Positions 1-7,658 of a stretch of DNA of 64,000 nt are shown here, piece after piece; within the stretch, counting starts at the first letter, position 1, and each line of letters opens with the position of its first letter. The translations under genes were made by a program, and so were the position numbers. The DNA comes from Pseudomonas syringae. GTDB lineage: Bacteria; Pseudomonadota; Gammaproteobacteria; Pseudomonadales; Pseudomonadaceae. The notes beneath the pieces are model-generated. The model searched no databases and had not been told where the DNA came from. It was given only the letters and a program-made list of their open reading frames with translations. The DNA is taken from NCBI RefSeq assembly GCF_000737245.1, contig NZ_JPQU01000020.1, positions 54,833-118,832 on the forward strand, in the 5' to 3' direction.

Positions 1-137
1 TGAGCTTTACCCTGAGCGAAGACGATCTGAAGTTCTTCAACCCGGAACTGAAATACGCAGCCGAAGCGGGCGAGTTCAAGCTGATGATCGGCCTGGATTC
101 CGAAGCGGTGAAAGAGACGAGTTTCAATTTGCTCTAA
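1..137 (+). CDS. bglX: 3' end of BglX-type periplasmic beta-glucosidase (partial)
   Basis: Only the last 44 codons are present; the reading frame enters at base 3 and stops with TAA at 135-137. The tail reads S-F-T-L-S-E-D-D-L-K-F-F and then a short segment ending ETSFNLL. This is the style of the fibronectin-III-like C-terminal domain of family GH3 beta-glucosidases such as BglX, which hydrolyse beta-glucosides in the periplasm. The catalytic domains lie outside the window, so the call rests on the C-terminal module only. Confidence 0.6.
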   Translation, partial: SFTLSEDDLKFFNPELKYAAEAGEFKLMIGLDSEAVKETSFNLL

Positions 138-156
138 AGGCAGCAGCAGAGCCTGT

Positions 157-271
157 GTGGGAGCGGTGCTTGGTCTGGGCGGCATTCCGACGATAAGGCT
201 GGACGAAATCTAAGGTGAATCGCGTCCAACCTTATCGTCGGAATGCCGCCCAGACCAAGCACCGCTCCCAC
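157..271. repeat. REPIN: long near-perfect inverted repeat
   Basis: Two 49-bp arms (157-205 and 223-271) are inverted complements with a single mismatch, around a 17-nt loop. Each arm begins with the Pseudomonas REP end GTGGGAGCGGTGCTTGG but continues with TCTGGGCGGCATTCCGAC before the usual CGATAAGG. It lies between bglX and the sensor kinase gene and could act as a transcription stop in RNA form. Parts of the variant arm recur at 8616-8640 and 23271-23310. Confidence 0.9.
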
Positions 272-307
272 AATGCCTGTAACTAATAATATTCAGGCAA
301 CAATCCG

Positions 308-2077
308 ATGCCCTTCACCTCTCGCACCCTACGCATCACCCTTTACAGCGTGCTGATTCTCGCTGGCGCGGCGGTTTCGGCCGGGTTGGCGGTGCACCAG
401 GCCCGTCTACATGCGGTGCAAGACGATGCAGCACGGGCAGGCGAGCAGTTATCGCTCTACGCCAACACTTTGCACACCCTGATTGAACGTTATCGTGCCT
501 TGCCCGCGGTCCTGGCGCTGGATCCGGAGCTGCGTGCCGCTTTGAACGGCCCGATCAATGCCCAGACTCAAGACGCGCTGAACCGCAAACTGGAGCGCAT
601 CAACGGTGCGGCACAGTCATCGACCCTCGAATTGCTCGACCGCAACGGTCTGGCCATAGGTGCCAGCAACTGGCGCATGCCCAGCAGCTACGTGGGCCAC
701 AATTACGGCTTTCGTCCTTATTTCCTGCAAACCAAAGCCACCGGTGTCGGGCGCTTTTATGCGGTGGGCGTGACCAGTGGCATCCCGGGTTATTTTCTGT
801 CCAACGCGGTAATCGGCGACGACGGCAAGTTTCTTGGCGCCATGGTGGTCAAGCTGGAGTTTCCGGACCTCGAACATGAATGGGCACAAGGCGATGATCT
901 GTTATTGGTGAGCGACGCCAAGGGCATCGTGTTCATCGCCAATCAGCCCGGCTGGCGTTATCGCGAACTTCGGCCGATTTCGACGCAGGATCGCGCCGAA
1001 CTGCTCGCCACTCGGCAGTACGACAAGCAGCCGCTGTCACCGCTGCCCCGCCGCGAGTTACGTACGTTTAACGAAAACAGCCATCTCACCCGCGTCGACG
1101 GACCGAATGGGACCGCCGACTACTTATGGGGGTCGCTGCCACTGCCCGGTGAGAACTGGACCCTCCACCTGCTGCGCAAACCTCAGGTCGCCAGCGAAGA
1201 CACCCGCAACGCAGCCCTGGCGGCAGCGGGCACCTGGCTGACGTTGGTGTTTCTCGGGCTGTTCCTTTACCAACGCTGGCGCCTGGCACGGATGCGCGAG
1301 CGCAGCCGCGACGAACTGGAACGTCTCGTGCAAGAACGCACCCGAGACCTACACACCGCTCAAGAAGGTCTGGTGCAATCAACCAAGCTCGCTGCGCTGG
1401 GGCAGATGTCGGCAGCGCTGGCTCATGAAATCAATCAGCCGCTCACCGCCCAACGCATGCAACTGGCGACATTACGGTTGCTGCTCGATCACGGTCGCAT
1501 CGACGATGCCTACAAAGCCATTGCGCCGCTGGACCAGCAACTGACGCGCATGGCGGCGTTGACTGGGCACCTCAAAACCTTCGCTCGCAAAAGCCCCAAC
1601 GGCCTGCGCGAACGGCTGGATCTGGCGGCGGTGGTCGATCAGTCGCTGCTGTTGCTGGATTCACGACTGCGCGATGAGTGCGTCGACTGCGTCTTGACCC
1701 TTAGCCGACCGGCCTGGGTGCGCGGCGATGCGATCCGCCTTGAGCAAGTGATGATCAATCTGTTACGCAATGCGCTCGATGCCCTGCGCGACAAGCCTGC
1801 CAAACGGCTGGAAATCCGCATTGACGCTCAGGACAAACGCTGGCGAGTCAGTGTTGCCGACAGCGGTGGCGGGATCTCTGCTGAGAACCTGGGCAATATC
1901 TTCGACCCGTTTTTTACCACCAAACCCGTAGGTGACGGCCTGGGGTTGGGGCTCGCGGTGTCGTATGCCATTGTCCATGAACTGGGCGGCAAACTGAGCG
2001 CCGAAAATCAGGGCAGCGGCGCGCTGTTCTCGTTCAGCCTGCCTAACGACTATCTGGAGCCAGACCCTGCATGTTGA
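308..2077 (+). CDS. mifS: Dicarboxylate-sensing histidine kinase, MifS/DctB family
   Basis: This 589-residue membrane histidine kinase has a transmembrane helix at about residues 9-28, a periplasmic Cache-like sensor of roughly 270 residues, a second helix at about 302-322 and a cytoplasmic kinase core. The HisKA box is AHEINQPL with the phospho-accepting His at residue 373. An N-box (INLLRNALDAL) and a G-box (DGLGLGLAV) follow. The family senses C4 or C5 dicarboxylates. The stop overlaps the start of the response regulator by 7 bp, so the two are co-translated. Because the neighbouring permease is of the alpha-ketoglutarate MHS type and carries a sigma54 promoter, MifS (C5-dicarboxylate sensing in P. 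aeruginosa) is a better guess than DctB. The ligand is inferred from context. Confidence 0.8.
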   Translation: MPFTSRTLRITLYSVLILAGAAVSAGLAVHQARLHAVQDDAARAGEQLSLYANTLHTLIERYRALPAVLALDPELRAALNGPINAQTQDALNRKLERINGAAQSSTLELLDRNGLAIGASNWRMPSSYVGHNYGFRPYFLQTKATGVGRFYAVGVTSGIPGYFLSNAVIGDDGKFLGAMVVKLEFPDLEHEWAQGDDLLLVSDAKGIVFIANQPGWRYRELRPISTQDRAELLATRQYDKQPLSPLPRRELRTFNENSHLTRVDGPNGTADYLWGSLPLPGENWTLHLLRKPQVASEDTRNAALAAAGTWLTLVFLGLFLYQRWRLARMRERSRDELERLVQERTRDLHTAQEGLVQSTKLAALGQMSAALAHEINQPLTAQRMQLATLRLLLDHGRIDDAYKAIAPLDQQLTRMAALTGHLKTFARKSPNGLRERLDLAAVVDQSLLLLDSRLRDECVDCVLTLSRPAWVRGDAIRLEQVMINLLRNALDALRDKPAKRLEIRIDAQDKRWRVSVADSGGGISAENLGNIFDPFFTTKPVGDGLGLGLAVSYAIVHELGGKLSAENQGSGALFSFSLPNDYLEPDPAC

Positions 2078-3399
2078 ACTCGGTGATTGTGGTCGATGAT
2101 GAAGCGCCCATCCGCGAAGCCGTGCAGCAATGGCTGACTTTGTCGGGCTTCAATGTTCAAGTATTCAGCCGTGCCGAGGATTGCCTGGCGCATCTGCCTG
2201 AGCATTTTCCCGGGGTCATCATGAGCGATGTGCGGATGCCGGGCATCAGCGGCCTGGAGCTGCTGGCCAGAATTCAGGCGCTGGACGCCGATTTGCCAGT
2301 GATTTTGCTGACCGGTCACGGCGACGTGCCTATGGCGGTCGATGCCATGCGTGAGGGGGCTTATGACTTTCTGGAGAAGCCTTTCAGTCCCGAAACCCTG
2401 GTGCGCAATCTGCGGCGGGCACTGGAGAAGCGTGAGCTGATTCTGGAAAACCGCCGCCTGCACGAGCGGGCCGATGCCCGATCACAACTGGACGCGACAT
2501 TGCTCGGCGTATCGCCCAGCCTGCAAACCTTGCGCAGCCAGGTGCTGGACTTGTCCCAACTGCCGGTCAACGTGGTGATTCGCGGTGAAACCGGCAGCGG
2601 TAAAGAGATGGTCGCCCGTTGCCTGCATGACTTCGGCCCACGTGCAGCCAAACCTTTTGTGGCCCTCAATTGCGCGGCGATCCCTGAGCAATTGTTCGAG
2701 GCCGAGTTGTTTGGCCACGAGAGCGGCGCCTTTACCGGAGCGCAGGGCAAGCGAATCGGCAAGCTCGAATACGCCGACGGCGGCACCCTGTTCCTCGATG
2801 AAATCGAAAGCATGCCGCTGGCCCAGCAGGTCAAATTGCTACGGGTGCTGCAAGACAAAAAGCTGGAAAGGCTGGGCTCAAACAAGGCTATTGATGTGGA
2901 TCTGCGAATCATCGCGGCCACCAAACCGGATTTATTGGAGGAAGCCCGGGCCGGACGCTTTCGCGAGGATCTGGCCTATCGTCTGACTGTCGCCGAACTG
3001 CGCCTGCCGGCGTTGCGCGAGCGTCGAGAGGATATTCCATTGCTGTTCGCCCATTTCGCAAAGGCTGCAGCCGAACGTCTGGGACGTAAAGCGCCGCAAC
3101 TCAGCGGTGCCAGGCTGAGCGAGCTGCTGAGCCACGATTGGCCGGGCAATGTTCGCGAGCTGGCCAATGCTGCTGAACGGCAAATCCTGGGGCTGGCCGC
3201 TTCGCCAGAAACTGCCACCGATACCGGCCAATCACTCGCCGCTCAGCAGGAAGCTTTCGAAGCCCAATGCTTGCGCGCCGCCCTCGCCCGCCACAAGGGC
3301 GACATCAAAGCCGTACTCCATGAACTGCAACTGCCACGCCGTACCCTGAACGAAAAAATGCAGCGTCATGGGTTGTTGCGGGAGATGTTTGTGGAGTGA
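2071..3399 (+). CDS. mifR: Sigma54-dependent response regulator, MifR/DctD family
   Basis: This 442-residue NtrC-type activator has a receiver domain (residues 1-120, Asp53 phospho-acceptor in MSDVRMPG, Lys in EKPF), then an AAA+ domain with Walker A GETGSGKE near residue 173, the sigma54-contact loop GAFTGA near 219 and Walker B TLFLDEIES. A C-terminal Fis-type helix-turn-helix lies in the last 30 residues. It would be phosphorylated by the upstream kinase and activate RpoN polymerase. The likely target is the permease 380 bp downstream, which has a -24/-12 element and two palindromic upstream sites. The length is typical for the family. The choice between MifR and DctD depends on context. 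Confidence 0.85.
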   Translation: MLNSVIVVDDEAPIREAVQQWLTLSGFNVQVFSRAEDCLAHLPEHFPGVIMSDVRMPGISGLELLARIQALDADLPVILLTGHGDVPMAVDAMREGAYDFLEKPFSPETLVRNLRRALEKRELILENRRLHERADARSQLDATLLGVSPSLQTLRSQVLDLSQLPVNVVIRGETGSGKEMVARCLHDFGPRAAKPFVALNCAAIPEQLFEAELFGHESGAFTGAQGKRIGKLEYADGGTLFLDEIESMPLAQQVKLLRVLQDKKLERLGSNKAIDVDLRIIAATKPDLLEEARAGRFREDLAYRLTVAELRLPALRERREDIPLLFAHFAKAAAERLGRKAPQLSGARLSELLSHDWPGNVRELANAAERQILGLAASPETATDTGQSLAAQQEAFEAQCLRAALARHKGDIKAVLHELQLPRRTLNEKMQRHGLLREMFVE

Positions 3400-3498
3400 T
3401 GCTCGGAAAATGCTCTGTTGGATGAACGCCTGTAGGAGATTCTAGGTCTGCCTGCAAGGCTAATGGCAACACACCAAACCCTTGGTGACCTCGGACCT

Positions 3499-3587
3499 GT
3501 GGGAGCGAGCTTGGTCGCGAAGGGTCAATACATGAAGCAAATTTCTAGCGCCTGGAACATAGCCTTCGCAAGCAAGCTTGCTCCCAC
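3499..3587. repeat. REP hairpin
   Basis: Inverted ends GTGGGAGCGAGCTTGGTCGCGAAGG and CCTTCGCAAGCAAGCTTGCTCCCAC face each other across about 40 bp. This is the GAGCTTG variant of the REP family. It follows the response regulator gene. Confidence 0.8.
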
Positions 3588-3613
3588 GGGGGGCGCGCGG
3601 CCACCTGTGAATG

Positions 3614-3660
3614 AGCGGTTTTCCGCTTATTCCTGAATAGCCAACAAGCGGATTTCCGCT
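3614..3660 (+). promoter_or_regulatory. Two palindromic upstream activator sites (probable MifR/DctD UAS)
   Basis: Two 14-bp palindromes, AGCGGTTTTCCGCT at 3614-3627 and AGCGGATTTCCGCT at 3647-3660, are spaced 33 bp centre to centre, about three helical turns. They lie 40-90 bp upstream of a sigma54 promoter and next to the gene of a sigma54 activator. Paired phased dyads are the usual arrangement for NtrC-family activators. Assignment to this particular activator is inferred. Confidence 0.75.
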
Positions 3661-3702
3661 CATAAAGTTCTGTAAACCCTTCTAAACCGGGCCTCCATCA
3701 AC

Positions 3703-3718
3703 TGGCACAGCTCCTGCT
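3703..3718 (+). promoter_or_regulatory. Sigma54 (-24/-12) promoter of the dicarboxylate permease
   Basis: TGGCAC (3703-3708), a 5-bp spacer and CTGCT (3714-3718) match the RpoN consensus TGGCAC-N5-TTGCA. The invariant GG and GC are exactly 10 bp apart. It lies 64 bp upstream of the chosen permease start and downstream of the two palindromic sites. Confidence 0.8.
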
Positions 3719-3781
3719 ATAGCCACAGTCAGGCTGCGCATCGACGCGCCATTCCTAAAAATAATGACTGTAAGGAACATG

Positions 3782-5107
3782 ATGGATACCTCCAGCTCAA
3801 TGCCTAAAGGGTCGACCGGCACGGCGACTGCGGAAAAAACCACCTCAACCCGTCTCAAATCAATTTTCAGTGGCTCGGTCGGCAACATGGTCGAGTGGTA
3901 CGACTGGTACGTCTACGCCGCTTTCTCCCTGTACTTCGCCAAGTCCTTCTTCCCCAAAGGCGACACCACGGCTCAACTGCTCAACACCGCAGCGATCTTT
4001 GCCGTAGGCTTTCTGATGCGCCCGATTGGTGGCTGGCTGATGGGTCTGTATGCCGATCGCAAGGGCCGCAAGGCAGCCTTGATGGCCTCGGTACTGCTGA
4101 TGTGCTTCGGCTCGCTGATCATCGCGTTGACACCCGGCTATGAAGTCATCGGTGTCGGTGCCCCGATCCTGCTGGTATTTGCCCGCTTGCTCCAAGGCCT
4201 GTCGGTCGGTGGCGAGTACGGCACTTCGGCGACCTACCTGAGTGAAATGGCGACCAAGGAAAGACGCGGCTTCTTCTCAAGCTTCCAGTACGTGACCCTG
4301 ATCTCCGGCCAGCTCATCGCCCTGGCTGTGTTGATCGTGTTGCAACAAACCCTGACAACTGAACAGCTCTACGCATGGGGCTGGCGTGTGCCGTTCGTGA
4401 TCGGCGCGCTGTGTGCCGTTGTTGCGCTGTACCTGCGCCGCGGCATGGAAGAAACCGAGTCGTTCACCCGCAAGAAGAAAGAGAAAGCCAAAGAAAGCCT
4501 GATGCGCACCTTGATGCGCCACCCCAAGGAACTCATGACCGTAGTCGGTCTGACCATGGGTGGTACGTTGGCCTTCTATACCTACACCACGTATATGCAG
4601 AAGTATCTGGTGAACACCGTCGGCATGAGCATCACCGACTCCACCACCATTTCAGCGGCAACATTGTTTCTGTTCATGGTGATCCAGCCTCTGGTGGGGG
4701 CGCTGTCGGACAAGATCGGTCGTCGCCCGATCCTGATTGCCTTCGGTGTCATGGGCACGCTGTGCACGGTGCCGATCCTGACCACGCTGCACACGATCCA
4801 GAGCTGGTGGGGCGCGTTCTTTCTGATCATGGCGGCGCTGATCATCGTCAGCGGCTATACCTCGATCAACGCAGTGGTGAAAGCCGAACTGTTCCCCACA
4901 GAAATCCGTGCGCTGGGCGTAGGCCTGCCGTATGCGCTAACTGTATCGATCTTCGGCGGTACTGCTGAATACATCGCGCTGTGGTTCAAGAGCATTGGAA
5001 TGGAGACCGGCTACTACTGGTATGTCACCGCTTGCATCGCCTGCTCGCTGCTGGTCTATGTGTTCATGAAGGACACTCGCAAGCATTCGCGGATCGAAAC
5101 TGATTGA
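3782..5107 (+). CDS. MFS permease, metabolite:H+ symporter (MHS) family, probable alpha-ketoglutarate/dicarboxylate uptake
   Basis: This 441-residue inner-membrane permease of about twelve helices imports an organic acid with protons. MHS-family signs are the N-terminal GNMVEWYDWYVYA, the cytoplasmic loop motif YADRKGRKAAL, the repeat motif LSDKIGRRPIL and [21 protein letters not shown]. The ATG at 3782 is preferred because AAGGA at 3772-3776 is 5 nt away; an earlier in-frame ATG at 3764 has no ribosome site. RpoN and the adjacent two-component system probably control it. It resembles the pca-linked permease at 21623-22912. P. aeruginosa has a comparable MifR-controlled C5-dicarboxylate permease. 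Substrate is inferred. Confidence 0.85.
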   Translation: MDTSSSMPKGSTGTATAEKTTSTRLKSIFSGSVGNMVEWYDWYVYAAFSLYFAKSFFPKGDTTAQLLNTAAIFAVGFLMRPIGGWLMGLYADRKGRKAALMASVLLMCFGSLIIALTPGYEVIGVGAPILLVFARLLQGLSVGGEYGTSATYLSEMATKERRGFFSSFQYVTLISGQLIALAVLIVLQQTLTTEQLYAWGWRVPFVIGALCAVVALYLRRGMEETESFTRKKKEKAKESLMRTLMRHPKELMTVVGLTMGGTLAFYTYTTYMQKYLVNTVGMSITDSTTISAATLFLFMVIQPLVGALSDKIGRRPILIAFGVMGTLCTVPILTTLHTIQSWWGAFFLIMAALIIVSGYTSINAVVKAELFPTEIRALGVGLPYALTVSIFGGTAEYIALWFKSIGMETGYYWYVTACIACSLLVYVFMKDTRKHSRIETD

Positions 5108-5130
5108 TTCATCATCAGCGCGATTGATGA

Positions 5131-5164
5131 AGGGCGGCCCTGCACAACAGAGCCGCCCTTTTTG
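5131..5164 (+). terminator. Rho-independent terminator of the permease gene
   Basis: AGGGCGGC and GCCGCCCT pair across a 13-nt loop and are followed by TTTTTGTT, 24 bp after the permease stop codon. Confidence 0.85.
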
Positions 5165-5460
5165 TTGAGAGGCACTTCTTTCTGGATGCTTTCACAATGG
5201 TGCATTTTTCAGCTAAAAATTGAGCGCAACCGGCAATAGATATTAAGTTTTTAATTTGTCAAGAGGGTTTATTGCGAGATTTTTCAAAGAAATGCACCAC
5301 CCCAAAGCACTACAGCCGGAAAGGCCCGAATACAGTGCCCTGTGGCTTACTATCATTTTCAGCGATGGTCGGTAGCAATCCTATTAACTTCTTAATAAAT
5401 TCTGGGCGCGTAGCATTCACTCCATACCGAACTGGCAAACAATTCGATTGGAGAACTACC
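5165..5460. other. AT-rich leader region of the repeat-protein gene
   Basis: This is nearly 300 bp without a convincing gene. It is clearly more AT-rich than its surroundings, with runs such as TTAAGTTTTTAATTT. A 9-bp inverted pair, GGTGCATTT at 5199-5207 and AAATGCACC at 5290-5298, is 82 bp apart and may be chance. It probably holds the promoter of the gene at 5461. Confidence 0.4.
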
Positions 5461-5880
5461 ATGAAAACTAACAAACTGATTTTCGGCATCGCATTTTCTG
5501 TTCTGGCTTCCAGCGCTTTCGCAGCTCCACATCTGCCAAGCCTGCCAGGTAATAACCACACTAATCTGATTGAGCCTGCCTCGACTCTGACTGTTGCGGA
5601 AGGTGGCTCCAAGCACACTAACGTGGGTGGCATTCGCCAGGCCGCTGATGGTTCTGACCATGTAGGCGCTAATCGCCTGGCCGCTGATGGTGCTGACCGC
5701 GTAGGTGCTAATCGCCAGGCCGCTGACGGTTCTGACCATGTAGGCGCTAATCGCCTGGCTGCTGATGGTGCTGACCGCGTAGGTGCTAATCGCCAGGCCG
5801 CTGACGGTTCTGACCACGTAGGCGCTAATCGTCTGGCTGCTGATGGTGCTGATCGTGTAGGTGCAAACCGCCTGATCTAA
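5461..5880 (+). CDS. Secreted tandem-repeat protein of unknown function
   Basis: A 139-residue protein begins at ATG 5461 behind TTGGAGAACTACC. Residues 1-21 are a classical signal peptide (MKTNK, a hydrophobic core, SAFA|AP). After about 38 residues with one degenerate unit (GGSKHTNVGGIR) come six exact 13-residue units, [Q/L]AADG[S/A]D[H/R]VGANR. They alternate as QAADGSDHVGANR and LAADGADRVGANR, so the DNA repeats every 78 bp three times (5638-5871), and the protein ends LI. There are no cysteines in the mature part. I do not recognise a family with known function. The form suggests a small exported or surface protein. The alternative upstream in-frame ATGs lack a ribosome site and would bury the signal peptide. 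Confidence 0.75.
   Translation: MKTNKLIFGIAFSVLASSAFAAPHLPSLPGNNHTNLIEPASTLTVAEGGSKHTNVGGIRQAADGSDHVGANRLAADGADRVGANRQAADGSDHVGANRLAADGADRVGANRQAADGSDHVGANRLAADGADRVGANRLI
5638..5871 (+). repeat. Six 39-bp tandem repeats (three 78-bp units) inside the secreted-protein gene
   Basis: Units lie at 5638, 5677, 5716, 5755, 5794 and 5833. Type A units (GACGGTTCTGACCATGTAGG) alternate strictly with type B (GATGGTGCTGACCGCGTAGG), and copies of the same type differ at only a few positions. This suggests recent duplication of a 78-bp pair, and the copy number may vary between strains. Confidence 0.95.
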
Positions 5881-5899
5881 TCGTCAGACGTGTCCCTTC

Positions 5900-5930
5900 A
5901 AGCCCGGCTTAATGCCGGGCTTAATCGTTC
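5900..5930 (+). terminator. Hairpin after the repeat-protein gene
   Basis: AAGCCCGGC and GCCGGGCTT form a perfect 9-bp stem with a 5-nt loop, 20 bp past the stop codon. The T-tract is weak (TTAATCGTTCT). Confidence 0.65.
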
Positions 5931-6025
5931 TGGGCTATTGCTAAATCCTGGTGTGGCTCTTTTTGAGACGAATCGGGCACTATATCGACTCTTTGCAGAG
6001 GCCATCACGGTTACAGGAATTGCAC

Positions 6026-6649
6026 ATGTCAGATGACATCTACTCGTACCAACCTTCCCAAGGCCATGGCCTGCCCCACGATCCGTTCAATGCTATCGTC
6101 GGCCCGCGGCCCATTGGCTGGATCTCGTCCCAGGACGCCAACGGCAAGTTGAATCTGGCGCCTTACAGTTTTTTCAACGCCTTCAACTACATCCCCCCGA
6201 TCATTGGTTTTTGCAGCGTCGGTCGCAAAGACAGCCTCAATAACATCGAACAGACCGGCGAGTTCGTGTGGAACCTGGCGACCCGATCCCTGGCTGAAGC
6301 CATGAATCAGAGCTGCGCCCCGGTTGCAGCGGATGTGAGCGAGTTCGAACTGGCCAATCTGACACCCCTTGCCTCACAGATCGTGGCTGTGCCGCGTGTG
6401 AAAGAAACGCCGGTTTCGTTCGAATGCAAAGTCACGCAGATCATCCAGCTGCAACGGGCAGACAAGGAATTGGTGCCTAGCTGGTTGATACTTGGGGAGG
6501 TGGTAGCCGTACATATTGCCAAGTCACTGTTGAAGGACGGCATTTACGACACGGCGGCGGGTGAACCGATATTGCGTGGCGGCGGCCCGGCGGATTACTT
6601 CCAGCTGGGCCCCGAGGCGTTGTTCAAAATGCATCGGCCCAAGGCCTGA
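6026..6649 (+). CDS. Flavin reductase-like (FMN-binding split-barrel) protein
   Basis: This 207-residue cytoplasmic protein belongs to the flavin reductase domain family, which binds FMN and may reduce flavin with NAD(P)H. Characteristic segments are NAIVGPRPIGWISS near the start, LAPYSFFNAFNYIPP for the flavin pocket, and a later VSFECKV strand. The ATG at 6026 has AGGAATTG upstream; an earlier in-frame ATG at 5951 has no support. It appears to be monocistronic. No partner oxygenase is nearby, so the physiological role is open. Confidence 0.8.
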   Translation: MSDDIYSYQPSQGHGLPHDPFNAIVGPRPIGWISSQDANGKLNLAPYSFFNAFNYIPPIIGFCSVGRKDSLNNIEQTGEFVWNLATRSLAEAMNQSCAPVAADVSEFELANLTPLASQIVAVPRVKETPVSFECKVTQIIQLQRADKELVPSWLILGEVVAVHIAKSLLKDGIYDTAAGEPILRGGGPADYFQLGPEALFKMHRPKA

Positions 6650-6666
6650 TCAGTCAACGCTGGATG

Positions 6667-6915
6667 TTATTGCTGGAACACCAGATTGCCTTCGGCGTCG
6701 ATGTCGAGCAACCGCGCCAACTCGCCGGTTGCAGCAACGTCGGCGTCATGGGCAGTCTTAAATATCTGACCGACGAGCACTTTGTTGAACACCGGTGCGC
6801 CACCCGCGTTCAGCGCTTTGACGGCAATAGCAGCGCTATAGCCACCTTCGCCAGGGGCTCCACTCGGAACTACGGCTGAAACCGCTTCAAAATTGTTGAG
6901 TTCTTTACGTGCCAT
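6667..6915 (-). CDS. Small conserved-looking hypothetical protein (82 aa)
   Basis: The start at 6915 is supported by AGGATCACAAGCA before the ATG. The protein begins MARKELNNFEAVSAVVPSG, is mostly small and hydrophobic residues, and ends NLVFQQ, with no signal peptide or cysteine. Segments such as GYSAAIAVKALNAGG and ARLLDIDAEGNLVF suggest a compact soluble fold. I do not recognise the family. It is convergent with the flavin reductase gene (17 bp apart) and may be co-transcribed with the monooxygenase-like gene upstream. Confidence 0.6.
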   Translation of the reverse strand: MARKELNNFEAVSAVVPSGAPGEGGYSAAIAVKALNAGGAPVFNKVLVGQIFKTAHDADVAATGELARLLDIDAEGNLVFQQ

Positions 6916-6968
6916 TGCTTGTGATCCTGCTTGTGCGTTTAAAGCAGGGGATTCTAAACCGCTGACGC

Positions 6969-7310
6969 TCAGATCGTGCGCAACATCTGCAAAGCCTTGG
7001 CCTGGGCTTCCTGTTCGGTGGCGAAGGTTTGGAAATCCAGGCTGCTGACCATGCACGTCTGCACAATTTCAGAAAAAATCTGTACATGCGGCGCATCGAG
7101 CCAGTTATTCATCTCGTCTTCACTGGCCCATGAGCCGGAGATCAGCCACAAGTCCGGGTCTTGAGGTGCGTTTACCAAAGCGAAGCTCAAGCAACCACTG
7201 GCATTGCGCGAAGGTTCGATCAGGGCGAGCAGGCGGGCACCGAGTTTTTCACTTTGCCCTTTCCTTGCGCGGGCGAAAACGAGATGGCTCACTGCTGATG
7301 ATTGAGGCAT
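6969..7310 (-). CDS. Antibiotic biosynthesis monooxygenase (ABM)-like protein
   Basis: This 113-residue dimeric alpha-beta barrel-type protein has the ABM layout: HLVFARARKGQSEKLGARL, then the helix with EPSRNASGCLSFAL, then DLWLISGSWASEDEMNNWL. ABM proteins are cofactor-free oxygenases or quinone/haem-linked enzymes acting on small aromatics. The ATG at 7310 follows GGAACTACGGCC. It is divergent from an AraC regulator at 7659, which could control it. The substrate is unknown. Confidence 0.7.
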   Translation of the reverse strand: MPQSSAVSHLVFARARKGQSEKLGARLLALIEPSRNASGCLSFALVNAPQDPDLWLISGSWASEDEMNNWLDAPHVQIFSEIVQTCMVSSLDFQTFATEQEAQAKALQMLRTI

Positions 7311-7658
7311 GGCCGTAGTTCCATTCAGGTGTCGAGGAAGAGTACCAAGGCGGGGTTTTCCGGACATGGCAACAGGATCCGAGATTAGGGCCTGCTGACT
7401 ATAGCCGTTAGCCGGTTTCTGTCAGCTTATTGCCTGATCCTGCATTGGAGCCAGGCTATGCTCGCCACGCACAGTCTGGCCCAAGCCGTCCGCCAGCAGA
7501 TTCAGGCAAGAGATGTGACGGTTTATCGCGCTTCAAAACCGGCATCAGCAGAATCAGGCAATCATCCGGCAGGATTCGCGTACCACCCGGCCTTGCACAA
7601 AAATAAGCTAAGCGCATAAACCCCGAGCGTATAAATGAAGCATTGAGGGACGCACCGA
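7311..7658. other. Intergenic region between ABM gene and AraC regulator
   Basis: It contains the divergent promoters of the ABM-like and AraC genes. The only other feature is a weak candidate small ORF at 7458-7619. Confidence 0.5.
7458..7619 (+). CDS. Candidate small ORF (53 aa), doubtful
   Basis: ATG at 7458 has GGAG 8 nt upstream and gives a 53-residue peptide beginning MLATHSLAQAVRQQIQARD and ending HKNKLSA. There is no signal peptide or recognisable domain. The ribosome site and its place ahead of the AraC gene are the only support. Confidence 0.2.
   Translation: MLATHSLAQAVRQQIQARDVTVYRASKPASAESGNHPAGFAYHPALHKNKLSA

Noticed and set aside
3400..3498. Terminator directly after the response regulator gene
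   Set aside because: No clear stem with a T-tract before the REP hairpin at 3499.
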